From positions 1 to 23,565 of the forward strand of contig JABYQR010000521.1 in assembly GCA_022592445.1 (NCBI GenBank): a stretch of 23,565 nucleotides of DNA, given 5' to 3'. Made by a program: the position numbers and the translations under genes. Source of the stretch: Cytidiella melzeri (lineage: Eukaryota > Basidiomycota > Agaricomycetes > Polyporales > Irpicaceae). Positions 19,261-23,565 of the stretch are shown one piece after another. A model generated the notes under the pieces. That model was not told where the DNA came from. It did no database searches and saw only the letters and a list, made by a program, of their open reading frames with translations. Position 1 is the stretch's first letter, and each line of letters begins with the position of its first letter.

Positions 19261-20070
19261 CTACGTTAAGCTGGGCAATAACTTTGCTATAATTCTTGCG
19301 AAGCTGTTTAAACGAGATCTTCCCAATTGCTTTGCAACCCCAGTCTAGGAGTTGCCACTCGCGGTCTGCTGTGACTGGCGCAAGTTTGTCAAGTCAATTA
19401 AGGAAGCGGTTGACTTTATTGACGAGGTGAAGCAGAGCGCGGCAGTGGTCAGGGTCTGCGCAATGGACAAGTTCTTGAAGCTCAGTGGTCAGGGTCTGCG
19501 CAATGGAGAAGTTCTTGAAGCTCAGTGAGAGCTTGTAGTTGTGTGCGGACAGCGGTGAGCTTAGGCTTGAAGATGCCTACGAGGTCGACTGGTGACAACT
19601 TTTTGAAGTCAAGGAGTACCGGTTTTGGTGCAGCGGGAGCGGGAGTGGGTGCAGGGAGCTTGGAAAGCCGCTCAGAGAGAGTGGGCTTGTGGATACGTTG
19701 CTCTGCTAAGGTGCGAGCACGTTCTTTGGCGACACGTTCTCCGTATGCTCTGGCAGAAGCGCAAAGTTGTTGATTTTCCTCATACGAGGGGACGGTGAGA
19801 GTGATGCCTTTCACTGGCGGTTTCTTGGAGATGTAGTTGGCAACGGCAACCAGGTCTTTGTCAGACCAGTGATGAGGTTGACCGCTCTTTCGCTTGGCAG
19901 CAAGAGCGTCAAAGAAGGAAGGCGGGAGGCACCTCTTGAGCTGAGGCTCGTTGGTAGTGAGGTCCTTAGACAAACAGGTGCGCATGTCCTTAGGCACTAG
20001 ACAACGCAGAGGGTTTCAAACGGTCAACGTAAGTGGTAGCTCAACGGTATGATGAGACCGGAGACGTACT
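19226..20070 (-). pseudogene. Element 1 ORF0 (pre-gag protein), spliced start, broken
   Basis: Homolog of the intact ORF0 at 21955-22782. The start codon is A at 20070 joined to TG at 19996-19995 by removing a 73-nt intron (GTACGT...TCTAG, 20069-19997), giving M-PKDMRTCLSKDL. Shared blocks are LPP/LPQ..FD.L, DKDLVAVANYISKKP against EKELKAIASYVGRRKP, ERARTLAEQ, LSERLSKLP, LLDFKK...VDLVGIFKPKLTA and, at the end, REWQLLDWGCKAIGKISF. A 40-bp tandem duplication (19443-19522) shifts the frame after HCADPDH, and a TGA at 19394-19396 interrupts the C-terminal part, which then runs to TAG 19226-19228. I know no family for this protein. It lies between the 5' LTR and gag, so it would be the first frame on the genomic transcript. 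Confidence 0.7.
19443..19522. repeat. 40-bp tandem duplication inside ORF0
   Basis: Two 40-bp copies (19443-19482, 19483-19522) starting CAGTGGTCAGGGTCTGCG, differing at one base (GGACAAG against GGAGAAG). Since 40 is not a multiple of three, the second copy shifts the ORF0 frame. Removing one copy restores agreement with the homologous ORF0 frame up to the downstream TGA. Confidence 0.9.
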
Positions 20071-20136
20071 CGTCAAACAGGAATAAACTTTTGTAAACGG
20101 TGGGGGAGGAGACATAAACCCAGGGGTTACACAACA

Positions 20137-20146
20137 ATCTCAACCT
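20137..20146 (-). promoter_or_regulatory. Element 1 primer-binding site (self-priming type)
   Basis: Minus strand AGGTTGAGAT, two bases inside the 5' LTR end. It does not begin with TGG, so it does not suit a tRNA 3' end. It is exactly complementary over 10 nt to ATCTCAACCT at 20362-20353, at the expected 5' end of the transcript, as in Tf1-type self-primed elements. Confidence 0.7.
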
Positions 20147-20352
20147 AATGTCACGGAGACGGAGCTCAACGCAGCAACTAGGGACACAATGTGGACGACA
20201 ACGACGAGGTGGTGGCAGGCGTGTAGCACAATGCTTTCACCAACTATAAACCTTATTCAGGTAGCTAGCCCAGTAAAGACCAAGTTAGTATTGGGTACTA
20301 CCAGCTATGTAGTATAGAGGGGGTTTGCTTACCTAGCCCAGTAAAGACCAAG

Positions 20353-20397
20353 AGGTTGAGATGGGGGGCGAGGAGCGTACATGTAGCAGTATATATA
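20353..20397 (-). promoter_or_regulatory. Element 1 core promoter and RNA 5' end
   Basis: TATATATA (20397-20390 on the minus strand), then 27 nt, then ATCTCAACCT starting at 20362. The spacing is right for transcription start at or next to the first base of the segment that pairs with the primer site. Confidence 0.6.
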
Positions 20398-20422
20398 GAC
20401 TTCAGGGACCTGTGCACAGACC

Positions 20423-20662
20423 ATGTTGAGGGCAGGCTTTGCAAGAAGCCGTGTGAACGAAGAACAAAAGAACTACCTAAAGGAGAACAATAGCTATTGT
20501 CTAGACCTTGCCAAGAACTCTACCCGTGAGAGAATCTATCTAAAAGGAGACCAACTATTGTATTCCATTCCCACACCTGTGAGAACATCCTTCCATAAAG
20601 AGAACAATAAGGAAAGAACAAAAGGAGTCCATGTGGACGTCATTTATGACATCAAACCCTAG
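20423..20662 (+). CDS. 79-codon open frame in the 5' LTR, antisense
   Basis: Same frame and protein as at 12557-12796, again shortly after a plus-strand TATATATA. No family recognised; likely fortuitous. Confidence 0.15.
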   Translation: MLRAGFARSRVNEEQKNYLKENNSYCLDLAKNSTRERIYLKGDQLLYSIPTPVRTSFHKENNKERTKGVHVDVIYDIKP

Positions 20663-20906
20663 CTATGGGCTGAGCCATGTGGTTGTAGTCATGTGGTCTT
20701 ACTTAAGCTAAGTCACATGCCAGTGTGACATAGTAGCAAGTAATGTGACCGTGTGGAGCGTCTAAGCCACGTGATACAGGCGCTTCATAGACGTGAAAAG
20801 GGAGTTTATGCAGAGAGAGTTGTAACTAAGCTGCAGCCCGGAGTTTTATAGATAAAAAAAAGAGGTAAATTGCGAAAATTAAGGGCTAGTCAGGCCATCC
20901 ATGACA

Positions 20907-21127
20907 GAAACCCACATGCTCTCCTCGTCAAAAACCATCAATGTGCTGGAGCACACTGGAACAATTCTTCTTCATTCTTCAGGAATTGTAACTGCCTGTG
21001 TTCTGATGGAAACTCTTGCTTAGCTAGCAACATGTGTTTCTGGAATTCTTGGGAACAATCAGTTCCAATGATGTAACAAGAAACCCACATGCTCTCCTCG
21101 TCAAAAACCATCAATGTGCCGGTGCAC
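20907..21127 (+). repeat. Tandem 173-bp units, target of element 1
   Basis: After the GAAAC duplication come CCACATGCTCTCCTCG and AAAAACC, then ATCAATGTGCTGGAGCACAC... at 20937. The sequence restarts at 21110 (period 173 bp) and stops at 21127 where the element 2 LTR begins. Bases 20937-21084 appear identical to 12137-12283 plus the following base, so the unit lies on both sides of element 1. The open frame at 20870-21076 crosses the LTR end and is not a gene. Confidence 0.85.
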
Positions 21128-21439
21128 TAACATGGATAGTCCAACAGAGACCGGATTTTTCCAATATTTTCACAAGTTTACAGCCTTAGGCGCCTATCTA
21201 GAGCGCTTATTTTCCGGCTAGGAGTGTTACCGGACCTAACCCTAACCTGGGTCACGTGACATCCTGCCTTATTTATCAATAGTCCAGACCCAAACCCTAG
21301 ACTCAGTCTGGAGCGGTTCCAGATCAACCTAGGCTATTGTTCTATTGTTCCTCTTCCATTGATGGGGATTCCCCAGGGATTCCCCCAGGTCTTATTGTTC
21401 TATTGTTGTATTGTTCTAGTTTATTGTTCTACGTACCCT

Positions 21440-21496
21440 GGTCCTTGACAGTTACTCAGGTCCTTGACAGTTACTCCGGTCCTTGACAGTTACCCG
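21440..21496 (+). repeat. Three 19-bp minirepeats in the element 2 LTR
   Basis: GGTCCTTGACAGTTACTCA repeated three times at 21440, 21459 and 21478 with changes only in the last bases. TATTGTTCTATTGTT repeats surround them. All lie 90-250 bp upstream of the TATA box, so they could be promoter elements. Confidence 0.85.
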
Positions 21497-21583
21497 GGTT
21501 CCTTATTGTTCTATTGTTACTCCAGTCCCACAGTTACTCCAGTCCCTAGTGTGGGAACTGGTGCACAGACCACCCAGACACAG

Positions 21584-21627
21584 TATATATAGTACCCCTT
21601 ACCCTCCCTGGTTCTGCATCTTGACCT
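21584..21627 (+). promoter_or_regulatory. Element 2 core promoter and RNA 5' end
   Basis: TATATATA (21584-21591), 26 nt, then ATCTTGACCT (21618-21627), the same layout as in element 1, followed by a pyrimidine-rich start region. Confidence 0.6.
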
Positions 21628-21853
21628 CTTCGTCATTTGCACTGCCAGGTGAGTTACTCAATGTAACCTAGTATAAGCATGCTATTAACTTCGTCATTTG
21701 CACTGCCAGTATCCGGCCTCTGAGCCTGCTTGCCTGCTTATCATCGACTTTGACCTCGTTGTCGTCGTTGGAGATCCACTTCCACTTTCACTCCCCCTCT
21801 TCTCTGCCCTTGTTTAGGGTTTAGCAGTATAGCAGCAGTCGCTCCGCGTCATT

Positions 21854-21863
21854 AGGTCAAGAT
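21854..21863 (+). promoter_or_regulatory. Element 2 primer-binding site (self-priming type)
   Basis: AGGTCAAGAT, two bases after the LTR end. Exactly complementary to ATCTTGACCT at 21618-21627. Compared with element 1, two adjacent positions changed in both partners so that pairing is kept. Confidence 0.72.
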
Positions 21864-21954
21864 ACCACACAGCTACCGGCACGACTGCCCTTAGCTTGGA
21901 TCAAGCCCTCCTGTCCCCCCAGTTTAAAAAAGTTTATTCACCCCTACGTTTGAG

Positions 21955-22782
21955 AGTAAGCCATCGCCGTCCATCTTGACGTGCTTGATCGCTAACTCTT
22001 TCACTTTCCGTGGTTGATTCTTAGTGCCGAAAGAATCCCACTCCCGTTTTACTGCTCGCCCAGATCCTTTGCATAAGGATCTGAACCAAGCGCGTCGAGA
22101 AGTCCAGATCCACCGTGCCCTACCTCAGGCCGTGTTTGACCAACTCGACGCAGAGCACGCACGTGGCAAGAGTCACAAGTACACGGAAAAGGAACTCAAG
22201 GCTATTGCCTCCTACGTCGGTCGTCGTAAACCCAAGGGTTCCGCCCTTACACACAGATTCCCCACAGTAGAGGAGTTTGAAAAACTCCGCGCCGAGTCCA
22301 AAGAGTTCGCCGCCCGCACCGCACGCGAACGAGCCGAGGCATTAGCAAGTCTCCCTAAGAAGCCTTCGTTAGCAGAACGCTTCCCAGTCCGGCCCGCTAC
22401 CAACCCTAGCGCAGCCCTCATAGCAGCAAAGCCGACTCTCATCGACTTCCGCAAGCACACTGTGGAAGACCTCCGAGGTATCTTCACTCCCAAGCTCACC
22501 GCCACACTCCAACGTCTGTCAATCCTCCCCACCATTGACAAATACCACCAGCTTAACAAAGATACAAAGCGACAGTTTGAGCAGGAGAAACAGAAGCTAG
22601 AGAAGCTTCTAAAGGAATTACCAACCCGGGCCCCTGTCATCACTCATCGTGAGTGGCAACTGCTGGATTGGGGATTAAAGGCAATTGGAGGAATCCGTTT
22701 CACGGGTCTAAGGAGGAACTACGAGCAGGTGTTCAAAGGGTTAGATAAAGTTTGGGCGGACGAGTACTTCATCTCGTTCTAA
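21955..22782 (+). CDS. Element 2 ORF0, pre-gag protein with intron-split start codon, intact
   Basis: Unrecognised 252-residue protein, first gene of the element. The open frame has no ATG at all: it starts after TTCTTAG with TGCCGAAAG. Removing a 69-nt intron (21956-22024, GTAAGC, branch-like GCTAAC, TTCTTAG) joins A at 21955 to TG and makes M-PKESHSRF. Basic and helical overall: Arg/Lys-rich N-terminus, KELKAIASYVGRRKP, a Glu/Arg helix (SKEFAARTARERAEALASLP), LIDFRKHTVEDLRGIFTPKL, a coiled coil (TKRQFEQEKQKLEKLLKEL) and a conserved end HREWQLLDWGLKAIGGIRF..LRRNYEQVF. The element 1 homolog has the same split start and C-terminal motif. No Cys/His cluster, protease or nuclease motif is visible. 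RNA binding, particle assembly or transcript control are possible but unproven. Confidence 0.72.
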
Positions 22783-23099
22783 ATAGAATACAGTGTGGCT
22801 TCCCAAAGTCCCAATAGCAGTATCTGGTCCAGAGATCACCTTCCCTGTGAAAGTTACCCGCACGCCTTCAACCACGAAACAGTTAGAGACGAGTGTTACG
22901 ATCCCGAAGAAGGACATCAAAAATCTGTGAAGCACAGCCTTGTCCAAACCGTTACAACAGAATCACATATCCGGGTCGTTTTGCAAACCAGTATCGGCCT
23001 ATTCATCACTGGCAAGAGGATCGTATACTTGAATCTCTCCCACCCCTGCCTGAAACAGAAGAAGATTTTGATCGCACCTTCACGCAGGATCAATATCAG
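22783..23099 (+). other. ORF0-gag spacer with gag-frame extension
   Basis: Between ORF0 and the gag ATG. The gag frame is open from 22887 without an ATG and encodes CEAQPCPNRYN, then a Pro/Glu-rich link (LPPLPETEEDFD) into gag. The ORF0 frame is also open after its stop for over 100 codons, overlapping gag, probably by chance. The matching CEDQPCPNR in element 1 shows that the gag-frame reading is the conserved one. Confidence 0.5.
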
Positions 23100-23565
23100 A
23101 TGGATTCCACCAACGTCTCTCAGCATGCTTCCAGGGCAGCAACCCCGGCCGCGGTGCAAGAATCATCTCCACCTCCCACAGCAGAACAGCTTCTGCACGC
23201 ACTACTCCTCGGTCAGCAACAGCTGACACAAGCTATCACAGCGCTGGTTCAGAACCAGCAACCGGTCAACAACAGGTCACGGGAAAGGGTGGTAGAGAAA
23301 CCCGCCAGTTTCAAAGGCAATGCAAGTAGTGACGCGCGTCGCTTTTTGGCCGCCTTCTCCATGTACGCACAGTTTAACGAGAAGCTGTCTCCGTACAATG
23401 CCCAAGGAGGTCAGACCCGGTTGGACCATCTCTGGATCTCGTCAGCCCTGTCATTTATGACAGAAGATGCGGCAGTTTGGGCTACGCCCCATATGGATTT
23501 GATTGCCAGCCATCAAATGGCATTCAACGGTGACTGGGATGACTTCAGGACAGCATTCAAAGCAC
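23100..23565 (+). CDS. gag: Element 2 gag, N-terminal part (runs off the window)
   Basis: 155 codons from ATG at 23100 (MDSTNVSQHASRAATPAAV) to the window edge, uninterrupted. A Gln-rich amphipathic segment (LLHALLLGQQQLTQAITALV) is followed by the capsid entry block RERVVEKPASFKGNASSDAR, then SALSFMTEDAAVWATPHMD and WDDFRTAFKA. These align with RERSIVEKPVSFKGKTSSEA, SALSFMQDDTADWARPH and WDTFIEAFKA of the element 1 gag. Structural protein of the retrotransposon particle; the zinc knuckle would lie beyond the window. The in-frame extension upstream to 22887 may add to its N-terminus. Confidence 0.88.
   Translation, partial: MDSTNVSQHASRAATPAAVQESSPPPTAEQLLHALLLGQQQLTQAITALVQNQQPVNNRSRERVVEKPASFKGNASSDARRFLAAFSMYAQFNEKLSPYNAQGGQTRLDHLWISSALSFMTEDAAVWATPHMDLIASHQMAFNGDWDDFRTAFKA

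Larger units (their letters stand above)
12284..20906 (-). mobile_element. Full-length Ty3/Gypsy chromovirus (element 1)
   Basis: LTR retrotransposon read on the minus strand. It is bounded by LTRs 20149-20906 (5') and 12284-13040 (3') with GAAAC duplicated outside (12279-12283, 20907-20911). Order from the 5' LTR is self-primer site, leader intron, ORF0, cysteine-rich pre-gag segment, gag, protease, reverse transcriptase, RNase H, integrase, chromodomain, polypurine tract, 3' LTR. Protease before RT and integrase after RNase H is the Ty3/Gypsy order, and the terminal chromodomain marks a chromovirus. The 8623 bp include a 730-bp nested solo LTR plus its target duplication. LTRs differ by five substitutions and one indel, so insertion was recent, yet ORF0 and pol carry several disabling lesions; only gag is open. 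Confidence 0.95.
20149..20906 (-). repeat. Element 1 LTR, 5' copy
   Basis: 758 bp with TG..CA ends; promoter copy for the minus-strand element. TATA at 20390-20397 and the self-primer segment at 20353-20362 place the transcript start near 20362. One extra G relative to the 3' LTR, in the G run near 20364-20368. Confidence 0.95.
21128..21851 (+). repeat. Element 2 5' LTR
   Basis: About 724 bp. The left end is set by the loss of similarity to the 173-bp unit after GTGCAC and by alignment of TAACATGGATAGTCC with the element 1 start TGTCATGGATGGCC. The right end CGTCA is followed by TTAGGT, as in element 1. The first dinucleotide is TA instead of TG, probably a mutation. TATATATA at 21584-21591. 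A 21-nt direct repeat ending TTTGCACTGCCAG occurs at 21628-21648 and 21689-21709; between them lies GTGAGT, so the second copy could serve as a splice acceptor. Confidence 0.72.
21128..23565 (+). mobile_element. Second Ty3/Gypsy element (element 2), 5' part
   Basis: Plus-strand LTR element that runs off the window inside gag. It contains a 5' LTR (21128-21851), self-primer site, leader intron, an intact ORF0, a spacer and the start of gag. Its proteins are homologous to those of element 1, but the LTR is from a different family and nucleotide identity is low. The two elements are head to head, their 5' LTRs 221 bp apart. Confidence 0.85.

Noticed and set aside
20131..20148. tRNA-type primer-binding site after the element 1 LTR
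   Set aside because: No TGG follows the LTR end; the site instead pairs with the RNA 5' end.
22795..23226. 143-codon frame after ORF0 in element 2
   Set aside because: It overlaps gag in another frame, starts at GTG and has no counterpart in element 1; the gag frame carries the conserved CEAQPCPNR.
1..23565. tRNA or rRNA genes, bacterial operons, phage genes
   Set aside because: None seen: no cloverleaf with A and B boxes, no rRNA landmarks, and gene structure is eukaryotic throughout.

Overview
This is eukaryotic, repeat-dominated, almost certainly fungal DNA. Short GT-AG introns (46-73 nt), Ty3/Gypsy chromoviruses that appear to self-prime, and a Harbinger partner with a DUF6818-like Myb domain point to a fungus. 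The style of the Gypsy integrase/RNase H and of the Tc1 transposase suggests a mushroom-forming basidiomycete (inference). No ordinary housekeeping gene is visible; nearly everything is transposon, LTR or satellite-like repeat, nested in a readable order.

Layout. 1-968: a broken Tc1/mariner transposase. 1290-1769 and 5988-6085: one copy of an old non-coding repeat, split by a complete two-gene PIF/Harbinger element (1773-5987; 28-bp inverted repeats, AAT target duplication). Its transposase has two nonsense codons, while its convergent four-exon Myb-like partner gene is intact. 6111-7015: a TATA box and a possible small spliced gene with a Pro-Ala repeat. 7815-7938: a dense CAGGT/ACCTG cluster. 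8190-12283: two further copies of the old repeat, each with a head, a ~143-bp satellite (2 and about 10 units) and a ~680-bp tail. 12284-20906: a full-length Ty3/Gypsy chromovirus on the minus strand (LTRs of 757/758 bp with 6 differences; GAAAC target duplication), carrying a nested 725-bp solo LTR (15008-15732) inside pol. 20907-21127: tandem 173-bp units, the substrate that element entered. 21128-23565: the 5' part of a second, diverged Gypsy element on the plus strand, head to head with the first.

How the parts work together. The two Gypsy elements share an uncommon 5' organisation. A 10-nt segment 27-28 nt after the TATA box is complementary to a 10-nt site just inside the 5' LTR, and two base pairs covary between the elements, as in Tf1-type self-priming. 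A 69-73-nt leader intron then splits the start codon of a pre-gag gene (A | TG). That gene (here 'ORF0') encodes a protein I do not recognise, with a conserved C-terminal REWQLLDWG motif. ORF0 precedes gag in both elements and is intact in the plus-strand one. This spliced-start ORF0 is the best candidate in the window for something undescribed.
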